DNA of 6,708 nucleotides from Kaiparowitsia sp041742695 (GTDB lineage: Bacteria; Cyanobacteriota; Cyanobacteriia; Elainellales; Elainellaceae), in NCBI GenBank assembly GCA_041742695.1, contig JBGTOF010000301.1:1-6708 (forward strand), written 5' to 3'. Below the pieces are notes generated by a model. It worked only from the letters and a program-made list of their open reading frames with translations. It searched no databases and was not told where the DNA came from. Positions 1 to 4,433 of this stretch are shown piece after piece. The position numbers were made by a program, and so were the translations under genes. Numbering within the stretch: position 1 is the first letter of the stretch; each line of letters opens with the position of its first letter.

Positions 1-206
1 ACGCAAAAGGTAATGACTTGATGATTGTCTCAAAAGACGCAGACATGCACGACCTGAGCTTAGTATTTGGGAATCCACCGAAAGTTATTTGGCTTCGCCT
101 GGGAAATTGTTCAACATTGCAAGTTGAAAATGCGCTGCGGCGAAATTTTAACGCGATCGCATTATTTTATGAAGATAAAAATTTATCGCTGCTTGCCTTA
201 TCATAA
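1..206 (+). CDS. DUF5615 family PIN-like toxin, 5' truncated by window edge
   Basis: This is the C-terminal part of a DUF5615 (PIN-like) protein, the putative ribonuclease toxin partner of DUF433 antitoxins. The open frame begins at base 3 without its own start and ends in TAA at 204-206. The visible protein is about 67 residues. It begins AKGNDLMIVSKDADMHDLS and continues with a GNPPKVIWLRLGNCST block, which I recognise as the 'IVSKDxDFxDLS ... PPKVIWLRxGNCST' region of one DUF5615 subgroup. The Asp residues in SKDAD are the expected acidic metal-binding positions of the PIN-like fold. The N-terminal strand with its first acidic residue, and presumably a DUF433 antitoxin gene, lie upstream of the window. 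The TTG at 18 and ATG at 21 fall inside the conserved block, so neither is the real start. Toxicity is inferred from the family and is not shown here. It belongs to a different subgroup from the complete DUF5615 gene at 736-1086. Confidence 0.85.
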   Translation, partial: AKGNDLMIVSKDADMHDLSLVFGNPPKVIWLRLGNCSTLQVENALRRNFNAIALFYEDKNLSLLALS

Positions 207-272
207 TGCTCTGGTTGCTTCGGATCTTTTCCCAGGTTTTTACAAATTGAGACGACATAATGGCGATCGCCA

Positions 273-359
273 CATAACAACGCCCATGCACGCCGACCGC
301 CGAGAGTTGATCGGTGATGATGCAAAGATGATTTACGGCGGGTGATAGGCAACACTATG
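273..359. repeat. Imperfect inverted repeat, attC-like in general form
   Basis: The left arm at 273-302 starts CATAACAACGCC and ends CCGCCG. The right arm at 336-359 starts CGGCGG and ends CACTATG. CATA/TATG, GCC/GGC and CCGCCG/CGGCGG pair, and the stretches between them are mismatched or bulged. The 33-base loop contains a smaller CCGA/TCGG pairing. A long stem with unpaired bases, a TAAC-type left end and a GTTATGC-like (here degenerate CACTATGC) right end resemble an integron attC site or a dispersed cyanobacterial repeat that I believe recurs next to toxin-antitoxin cassettes. No integrase is visible, and the pairing is imperfect, so the identity is tentative. Confidence 0.4.
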
Positions 360-417
360 CTGCCTCAAGCTATCGGTAGGGGCATAGTCCCACGAAAGGA
401 AAGTCCTGTCATGGAAC

Positions 418-456
418 CAATTACGTTGGCGGCGGTGCAGCCGAACGTGGGAATTG
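418..456. repeat. Imperfect hairpin upstream of the antitoxin gene
   Basis: CAATT (418-422), ACGTT (423-427) and GGC (428-430) pair with GCC (440-442), AACGT (444-448) and AATTG (452-456). This gives 13 base pairs around a 9-base loop. All unpaired bases (G443 and GGG 449-451) are on the right arm. It ends 45 bases before the DUF433 start, so it could be a regulatory site for the toxin-antitoxin operon or a second recombination/repeat structure. It is not followed by a T-run, which argues against a terminator. Confidence 0.45.
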
Positions 457-501
457 CTCTTGACCATAGAATGAAAAAGACAACGTACTTTAGGTTTGTT
501 T

Positions 502-732
502 ATGGATCAGCAAACTCGCATCACCCTCAACCCAGATATCCTGGTTGGTAAACCCATCATCCGAGGTACTCGCCTTGCTGTTGAATTTATCATCGACCTC
601 CTTGCCCAAGGCTGGAGCACCGATGAAATCCTTCGCAATTATCCCGGTATCAGTCTTGAAGATATTCAAGCCTGCCTCAGCTATGCCAGTGCTATCCTCA
701 AGGCTGAAAAAGTCTATGCCATTCCGGTCTAG
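502..732 (+). CDS. DUF433 family antitoxin
   Basis: This is a 76-residue DUF433 protein, a small winged-helix-turn-helix family found as the putative antitoxin of DUF5615 PIN-like toxins. Such antitoxins usually neutralise the toxin by binding it and repress their own operon. The family signature is clear: 'ITLNPDILVGKPIIRGTRL' at residues 7-25, then a helical section with LLAQGWSTDEIL (33-44) and YPGISLEDIQACLSYA (47-62). The length is typical for the family. I chose the ATG at 502 because AGG at 492-494 sits 7 bases before it and the protein then begins at the usual family N-terminus. The in-frame TTG at 496 adds only two residues. The stop TAG is 3 bases before the toxin start, so the two genes are almost certainly co-transcribed and translationally coupled. 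The antitoxin role is family-based inference. Confidence 0.92.
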   Translation: MDQQTRITLNPDILVGKPIIRGTRLAVEFIIDLLAQGWSTDEILRNYPGISLEDIQACLSYASAILKAEKVYAIPV

Positions 733-735
733 TCC

Positions 736-1086
736 ATGCGCTTCCTTGCCAACGAGAACTTTCCTTTGGATGCCGTAGAAGCATTACGGCAGCAAGAACA
801 TGACGTAGTTTGGATTCGGACAGAATCTCCTGGCATTTCCGACCCTGAAGTATTGAGTCGTGCCCAAGCAGAAGACCGCATCCTCTTAACCTTTGACAAA
901 GATTTTGGCGAACTTGCTTTTCGGACGAAACTTCCTGCTGCCAGCGGTATTATTCTGTTTCGGATTACAGCACCGTCTAGTGCAGTAGTGGCTCACAAGG
1001 TAGTAACGGCGATCGCCCTAAGAGATGATTGGGCTGGACATTTCAGCGTCGTCGAAGATGACAGAGTTCGGATGAGACTTTTGTAA
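736..1086 (+). CDS. DUF5615 family PIN-like toxin
   Basis: This is a complete 116-residue DUF5615 (PIN-like) protein, the likely ribonuclease toxin of the pair with the DUF433 gene just upstream. It starts MRFLANENFPLDAVEALR, the standard N-terminal strand and helix of the family. Position 6 is Asn where many relatives have Asp, and Glu7 is retained. GISDPEVLSRAQAEDRILLTFD follows (residues 33-54), and DKDFGELAF (54-62) carries Asp54 and Asp56, expected to help bind the metal. The C-terminal part (72-116) includes GIILFRI and ends VEDDRVRMRLL. The length is normal. The ATG at 736 follows the antitoxin TAG after 3 bases and has no good ribosome-binding site of its own, which suggests translational coupling. 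Such coupling would keep toxin output tied to antitoxin. It is convergent with the hydrolase gene, whose stop is 45 bases away. RNase activity is inferred. Confidence 0.92.
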   Translation: MRFLANENFPLDAVEALRQQEHDVVWIRTESPGISDPEVLSRAQAEDRILLTFDKDFGELAFRTKLPAASGIILFRITAPSSAVVAHKVVTAIALRDDWAGHFSVVEDDRVRMRLL

Positions 1087-1104
1087 GGCAAATCTGTTTT
1101 TGCC
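1087..1104. terminator. Weak hairpin between convergent genes
   Basis: GGCAAA (1087-1092) and TTTGCC (1099-1104) form a 6-bp stem with a 6-base loop directly after the toxin stop codon. It lies between two convergent genes, where a bidirectional terminator would be expected. There is no T-run after the stem on either strand and the stem is only half GC, so any termination would be weak. Confidence 0.3.
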
Positions 1105-1131
1105 ATATCATGCAGCCTCACTGTCTAATAA

Positions 1132-1878
1132 TTAAGCCACAGCACCCAAGTTCTGCTGCAAAAACGTGATGATATCTACCCAAGCCGCATCCGTTGCGGC
1201 AGAATCGTAACGGTAGCCATCATCTCTCATAAAGGTGTGGTTAGCCTCATACAGCCGGGTCTCGTATTGAACGCCAGCTTGGCTCAATGCTTGGAAAATT
1301 TTCTCCCGCCCGGCGGAAGGCACATGGGGGTCTAGGGTGCCAAAGACCATCAGCACCTGAGCCGACAGTTCATCTAGCCGCTCGATGGTGTTGGCAATTC
1401 CCCGGCCTAGTTTGCCATCGTGAATGCCAGTGGGGTAGCAGCAAGCCGTCACACTAACACCCGATTGCAGGGCTGCTCTGAGGGCCAAATGCCCGCCAAT
1501 ACAAAACCCCATCGTGCCAACTTGGCCCGACGCCACGCGGTCGTCTGTCTTTAGCCAATCGAGAACAGCCACCGCATCTGCATCATAGGCATCAATTTCA
1601 GTGCGGCGGGCATTATCATTGCCTCGCAATCGGCCCAGGTCATTGGGTTCAATCACAGTGCCGATGGGTTCAAGGCGATGAAAGATTTCTGGGGCGGCTA
1701 CCACATAGCCATAGCCTGCTAATCGATCTGCCAGCAGGGTGATGGGTCTACCAAGTTGGTAAATGTCGGAATAAAACAAGATGCCAGGATACGTCCCGTC
1801 TGCTTCCGGCGTTGCAACGTAGACTCGCATCAGACTGTCATCTACAATCAGCCCCACTGTTTGTCGTTTGATTTGCAC
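1132..1878 (-). CDS. Dienelactone hydrolase family protein
   Basis: This is a 248-residue alpha/beta hydrolase of the dienelactone hydrolase (DLH) family, probably cytoplasmic since no signal peptide is seen. The catalytic triad is complete. The nucleophile Cys126 is in MGFCIGGH (123-130), Asp183 is in FGTLDPHVP (179-187) and His214 is in EANHTFMRDD (211-220). The early strand PGILFYSD (31-38) and YGYVVAAPEIFHR (56-68) are also typical. True DLH opens the lactone ring of dienelactones in chlorocatechol breakdown, but most homologues of this type act on unknown esters or lactones, and no aromatic-degradation gene is nearby. The start is a GTG at 1876-1878: GGAGG (plus-strand CCTCC at 1885-1889) lies 6 bases before it, which decides the start. 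The DUF411 gene lies 166 bases upstream in the same direction. They may be co-transcribed, but the gap leaves this open. The substrate is unknown. Confidence 0.93.
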   Translation of the reverse strand: MQIKRQTVGLIVDDSLMRVYVATPEADGTYPGILFYSDIYQLGRPITLLADRLAGYGYVVAAPEIFHRLEPIGTVIEPNDLGRLRGNDNARRTEIDAYDADAVAVLDWLKTDDRVASGQVGTMGFCIGGHLALRAALQSGVSVTACCYPTGIHDGKLGRGIANTIERLDELSAQVLMVFGTLDPHVPSAGREKIFQALSQAGVQYETRLYEANHTFMRDDGYRYDSAATDAAWVDIITFLQQNLGAVA

Positions 1879-2044
1879 CCGGTGCCTCCATACGCTGTAG
1901 CAGTATGCAATAACGCCGATAGTGTAACCCTTCTTTGCGGTTTGGATTGTCTAATGGGCTAATGCTGGAGGGCAATCGGGTAGTAATTCGAATATCTGAA
2001 ATAGTGGGGCGATCGCCCCTGTCAATTTGAACACGCATAGCGGC
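1879..2044. other. Spacer between the DUF411 and hydrolase genes
   Basis: These 166 bases separate two minus-strand genes. The spacer holds the hydrolase ribosome-binding site (CCTCC on the plus strand at 1885-1889) and a perfect 14-bp palindrome GGGGCGATCGCCCC at 2006-2019, which is a HIP1 octamer extended by three G:C pairs on each side. A perfect palindrome without a loop is a poor terminator and no T-run follows, so it is better read as an extended HIP1 site. No gene is seen. Confidence 0.6.
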
Positions 2045-2536
2045 TCAGGCATGTTCGGCAAATATAGAGACGTCTCCGTTCTTGGTAAACGAAAAGACCG
2101 TATACGGTTCAACATCGCTATCCGATTCCATGCCAGGGGAACCAATCGGCATCCCTGGAGCCGCCAGGCCCGCCACATTTGGCCGTTCCGCAAGTAACCG
2201 CAGAACATCTGCCGCCGGAACATGACCTTCAATCACATAGTCCCCCACCAGTGCCGTGTGGCATGACGTCAAATCGTCTGGAATGCCATGCTGCTGTTTG
2301 AGAGCTGTCATCTCTTCCGTTACATTGTCTTGCACTTGAAACCCAGCAGCCTCCATATGCTCAATCCAGTGACCACAACAGCTACAGGTAGGGCTGCGAA
2401 AAACTGTGAGTTCAGCGTTCATTGCAACGGACCTAGACTCCTCCGAGCGCTTGGCAATAGAACACCCTGTGAGAATACCGCTAGTCGAAATCAGCCCGAT
2501 CTTCAGCAGTTGAGACATAAACAACCGACGATTCAT
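2045..2536 (-). CDS. DUF411 (CopG-like) metal-binding lipoprotein
   Basis: This is a 163-residue DUF411 protein, the family of the copper-resistance protein CopG, whose cysteines bind a copper cluster. The N-terminus MNRRLFMSQLLKIGL has an RRxFM twin-arginine-like motif followed by a hydrophobic stretch and the lipobox LTGC (22-25), so export as a lipoprotein anchored at Cys25 is predicted. The DUF411 domain (about 42-160) has CSCCGHW (51-57: Cys51, Cys53, Cys54), SCHTALVGDYVIEGHVPA (91-108: Cys92, His93, His105) and GLAAPGMPIGSPGME (123-137: Met129, Met136). All are family-conserved candidate metal ligands. I chose the ATG at 2534-2536 because AAAGG sits a few bases before it and it places the RR motif at the start. 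Upstream in-frame TTG (2578) and ATG (2563) would add 14 or 9 residues ahead of the signal. Copper handling is inferred from the family, and no copper pump or regulator is visible here. Confidence 0.9.
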   Translation of the reverse strand: MNRRLFMSQLLKIGLISTSGILTGCSIAKRSEESRSVAMNAELTVFRSPTCSCCGHWIEHMEAAGFQVQDNVTEEMTALKQQHGIPDDLTSCHTALVGDYVIEGHVPAADVLRLLAERPNVAGLAAPGMPIGSPGMESDSDVEPYTVFSFTKNGDVSIFAEHA

Positions 2537-2839
2537 ACGCACCTTTATCGCAACCTGTCCCATGAGTTTCTTACTCAAGCATAGTTCAACGACTCAGTCG
2601 AGCACAGAACGATGGGTAGGGAAGTCCATACACCCCGACTCGATGCGATCGCAGCTGATGGGTTGATGAGGACGCTTGTTGTGAACCCTATGCGCAGGGA
2701 GTTCACAACAATAAACATTCAAAGCAGCGCGTTAAATGCTGTACCAATGGGAATTGTTTAGTATTGTTAAGACGATTGTCGAACAAATTGCCGAAGCTTA
2801 GAAAATATTTGAAAACAGGAAGCCGGGGTATGGAAAGCG
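2537..2839. other. Intergenic region upstream of the DUF411 gene
   Basis: No gene is supported in this stretch. It holds the leader of the DUF411 gene, a short dyad CGACTCAGTCG at 2590-2600, a HIP1 octamer at 2645-2652, the strong inverted repeat at 2676-2711, and AT-rich sequence running up to the transposase remnant. The promoter for the DUF411 gene must lie here on the minus strand, but I could not identify clear -35 and -10 boxes. Confidence 0.6.
2676..2711. repeat. Inverted repeat with perfect 11-bp arms
   Basis: TTGTTGTGAAC (2676-2686) and GTTCACAACAA (2701-2711) are perfect reverse complements. Inside, CCT (2687-2689) can pair with AGG (2696-2698), leaving GA 2699-2700 bulged and an ATGCGC loop. 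No T-run follows on either strand, so it does not look like a rho-independent terminator. It lies about 140 bases upstream of the DUF411 start and about 130 bases outside the transposase remnant. It could be an operator dyad, a small structured RNA element, or part of a small repeat. Confidence 0.7.
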
Positions 2840-3200
2840 TCAAGTCAACCTCCATAGCATGACCCGAATTATAGCGATGTAAATGAGCGCTTCGGAAGAC
2901 TCTGGCAAGCGTTCATACTCGACAGTGAGACGGCGGCACTAATGACGCTAACCGTAGGTGCGTTCTACGACCCACCGTCTTGGTAATAGGCCCAATCCCG
3001 GTTTCCCTTGCGGACGCAGTACAACCTCTAGAAGCAGCCCAAAGAGGTCGATTGCCAAAAGTAGTAGTAGACCGTGGAGCAAGGCGGAAAGTCCTCGGGC
3101 AATAAGGCCTAGGCACACCCGCTCATCAATAGATAGAGAATCGTATTGGCGACCCTGTAGAGGTCTATAGTTCGGGGACGGCCTGGGGCTTTGGCTCCTG
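2840..3200 (-). pseudogene. IS5-family transposase remnant, internally deleted
   Basis: This is a decayed minus-strand gene for an IS5-family DDE transposase. From about 3200 downwards one frame reads GAKAPGRPRTIDLYRVANTI, then LYLLMSGCA, a stop, and ALLPEDFPPCSTVYYYFW. This is the N-terminal DNA-binding region, where relatives have 'GRPR.....VxNAIxYxLxxGCxWRxLPxDFPPWxTVYYYF'. Near 3035-3052 the frame changes. A second frame reads LLEVVLRPQGKPGLG, LLPRRWVVERTYG, stop, RH, stop, CRRLTVEYERLPESSEALIY, IAIIRVMLWRLT and ends with TGA at 2840-2842. This is the C-terminal part, with the last catalytic Glu in VVERTYG. Roughly 120 residues between the blocks, including both catalytic Asp, are missing, so the protein cannot be active. 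Internal TAG stops lie at 3109-3111, 2948-2950 and 2939-2941. The element ends are uncertain. There is no HIP1 site inside it. Confidence 0.88.
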
Positions 3201-3553
3201 GTCATAAGGATGAGAGAAAATTCTATCAAATATCCTCTATGGCAGAGAGGGTGATGGTCTAAATCGACGTTAGTTGAAACTGCCTTGCGGGATGAAAACC
3301 ATTTTGCTCTTCTGCAAAATCTCTGGGGAAAAACGAGTTTAGGTTTAAAGAATTTTTTTAAACGTTAAGTACCCGGGAATAAGCTTTTCAGCTCATCCGA
3401 ACTTATATTTTAACCATTTCTTAACCTGTAAGTGAAAGCCTTAACTTGAGACATTCCATGAAGGTGATATCTGCAAGAACGAGTCGGGCACTTTAGGGTG
3501 AACGTCAAACGCAGCTTTTGAAGTCTACGCAAGTTTAAGCAGGAATCACTGTC
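3201..3553. other. Intergenic leader upstream of the phnD-like operon
   Basis: No gene is seen in these roughly 350 bases. The first part is probably the eroded start of the transposase remnant (to about 3240). It then contains an inverted repeat ATTTTGC/GCAAAAT at 3301-3320 (7-bp arms, 6-base loop) and another, GTTTAAA/TTTAAAC, at 3343-3363 spanning a run of seven T. The Pho-box-like repeats lie at 3409-3447. TGATAT at 3465-3470 is a possible -10 element downstream of the Pho box, with weak support. AGGA at 3541-3544 is the likely ribosome-binding site for the gene at 3554. Confidence 0.6.
3409..3447 (+). promoter_or_regulatory. Pho box (SphR-type) upstream of the phnD-like gene
   Basis: TTTAACCA (3409-3416) and CTTAACCT (3420-3427) are two 8-base repeats separated by 3 bases, in the same orientation and 11 bases apart. 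This matches the cyanobacterial Pho box of tandem CTTAACCT-like repeats with 3-base spacers, bound by the phosphate-starvation response regulator SphR. A further CTTAACTT at 3440-3447 is 20 bases from the second repeat, two bases out of the 22-base phase. The in-phase third position (3431-3438) is a poor match. The box lies 107 to 145 bases upstream of a phosphate/phosphonate-binding protein gene, which is the expected target. Regulation by phosphate starvation is inferred, not shown. Confidence 0.72.
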
Positions 3554-4432
3554 ATGAAACGCCGCAATTTTCTATGGTATTCGTCGTTGTTTCTAACGGG
3601 GTGTGCTACCGCCAGCACGCTTCCTAATCAGGCGTCTTCAACACGAGAACTACCCGCCACATTGCGGTTTGCAGTGACGGATGTCTCAGGGCTTGAGGAG
3701 CTTGAAGAAGAGTATGGAGCTCTTCGCGCTGCCCTGGTCGAAGCCTTACAGACCGAGGTGGAGTTTTTTCCTGTTGAAAACTATACCGCTGCCGCAATTG
3801 CATTGAAGCAAGGCAAGCTGGAACTAGCCCTGGCAGGCCCTTCAGAGTACGTCGTCATTACATCTCGGACAAATGCAATTCCAATCGTTGCTGTAACCCG
3901 CCCCATTTACTACTCCATGATTGCGGTGCCGGCCGGCAGTCCCATAAAAACGGGAGCCGATTTGAAAGGCAAAGTGATTGCAATGGCTGAGATTGGCTCT
4001 ACTAGCGGACACTTAGGCCCCACAAAGCTGCTAATCGATGCAGGACTGGATCCCCAAACTGAGGTTGAAATTCGGATGTTAGGGGATGAAGGCAGCGTGG
4101 AGAGTGTTAAGCAGGGCGAGGCTGATGCTTGGGGTGGCTCCGCTATTGATTACCAAGATTTTTTGAAAGATGCGGATAACTCGTTTCCAATCCTGATGGA
4201 AGGGCCACCGCTGCCGAGCGACGTGTTTATTGCTAGCAGTAGCATAGACCCAGCGTTGATTGAGGTCATGCGGGAACGGCTATTGGCTAATGAAGAGCTA
4301 TTGGTGGACGCGATCGCCCAGAAGTTGAGTAAGTATCGAGGCTCTCAATTATTACTCGCTAAAGATGAGGATTATGATCCAATTCGAGACGTGTATAGCG
4401 CGATCGGGCAGGGAGACTTTGTCCTACAGTAA
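3554..4432 (+). CDS. PhnD-family phosphate/phosphonate-binding lipoprotein
   Basis: This is a 292-residue periplasmic solute-binding protein of the PhnD/PtxB type, which binds phosphonate, phosphite or related phosphorus compounds for ABC uptake or for sensing. The N-terminus MKRRNFLWYSSLFLTGCA carries RRNFL (twin-arginine-like) and lipobox LTGC (14-17), predicting a lipoprotein anchored at Cys17. The mature domain starts with LRFAVTD (37-43). LALAGPSEYV (91-100) and VTRPIYYSMIAVPAGSPIKT (114-133) are typical of the fold. STSGHLGPTKLL (149-160) matches the STSG turn that contacts the phosphonate group in E. coli PhnD. VKQGEADAWGGSAIDY (185-200) follows. The ATG has AGGA 9 bases upstream. The stop TAA is one base before the kinase ATG, indicating an operon. 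No permease or ATPase gene lies between them, which favours a sensing role. The true ligand cannot be told from the sequence. Confidence 0.93.
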   Translation: MKRRNFLWYSSLFLTGCATASTLPNQASSTRELPATLRFAVTDVSGLEELEEEYGALRAALVEALQTEVEFFPVENYTAAAIALKQGKLELALAGPSEYVVITSRTNAIPIVAVTRPIYYSMIAVPAGSPIKTGADLKGKVIAMAEIGSTSGHLGPTKLLIDAGLDPQTEVEIRMLGDEGSVESVKQGEADAWGGSAIDYQDFLKDADNSFPILMEGPPLPSDVFIASSSIDPALIEVMRERLLANEELLVDAIAQKLSKYRGSQLLLAKDEDYDPIRDVYSAIGQGDFVLQ

Positions 4433-4433
4433 A

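Larger units (their letters stand above)
207..501. other. Intergenic spacer between two toxin-antitoxin modules
   Basis: No convincing gene lies here. The short open frames across it are low-quality and start in repeat sequence. It contains a 12-bp palindrome TGGCGATCGCCA at 261-272, an imperfect inverted repeat at 273-359, and a second one at 418-456, each listed separately. The promoter of the DUF433/DUF5615 pair should lie in the last 100 bases. TTGACC at 460-465 and TACTTT at 486-491 are the best -35/-10-like hexamers, but their 20-base spacing is poor, so I do not call a promoter. Confidence 0.6.

Noticed and set aside
67..355. Overlapping open frames on both strands after the truncated toxin gene.
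   Set aside because: They are translations of the end of the toxin gene and of the inverted-repeat sequence, with no recognisable domain or ribosome-binding site.
342..551. Plus-strand open frame of 69 codons overlapping the DUF433 gene start.
   Set aside because: It has no family resemblance, starts in the inverted repeat, and overlaps the well-supported antitoxin gene in another frame.
2006..2019. GGGGCGATCGCCCC as a terminator between the DUF411 and hydrolase genes.
   Set aside because: It is a perfect palindrome with no loop and no T-run after it on the minus strand. An extended HIP1 site is the simpler reading.
2537..2578. Longer DUF411 protein starting at the TTG at 2578 or the ATG at 2563.
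   Set aside because: These would put extra charged residues before the twin-arginine signal. The ATG at 2536 has AAAGG at good spacing and a proper lipoprotein signal.
2948..3229. A 93-codon minus-strand open frame that looks like a possible membrane protein (leucine-rich middle).
   Set aside because: Its C-terminal third is the IS5 transposase C-terminal region. Its leucine-rich part is the transposase N-terminal region read in the wrong frame, so it is a by-product of the pseudogene.
2801..3237. GAAAATATTTGA / TCAAATATCCTC as confirmed terminal inverted repeats of the IS5 remnant.
   Set aside because: The match is short and AT-rich, there is no clear target duplication, and the right copy is too close to the N-terminal block to leave room for a normal transposase start.
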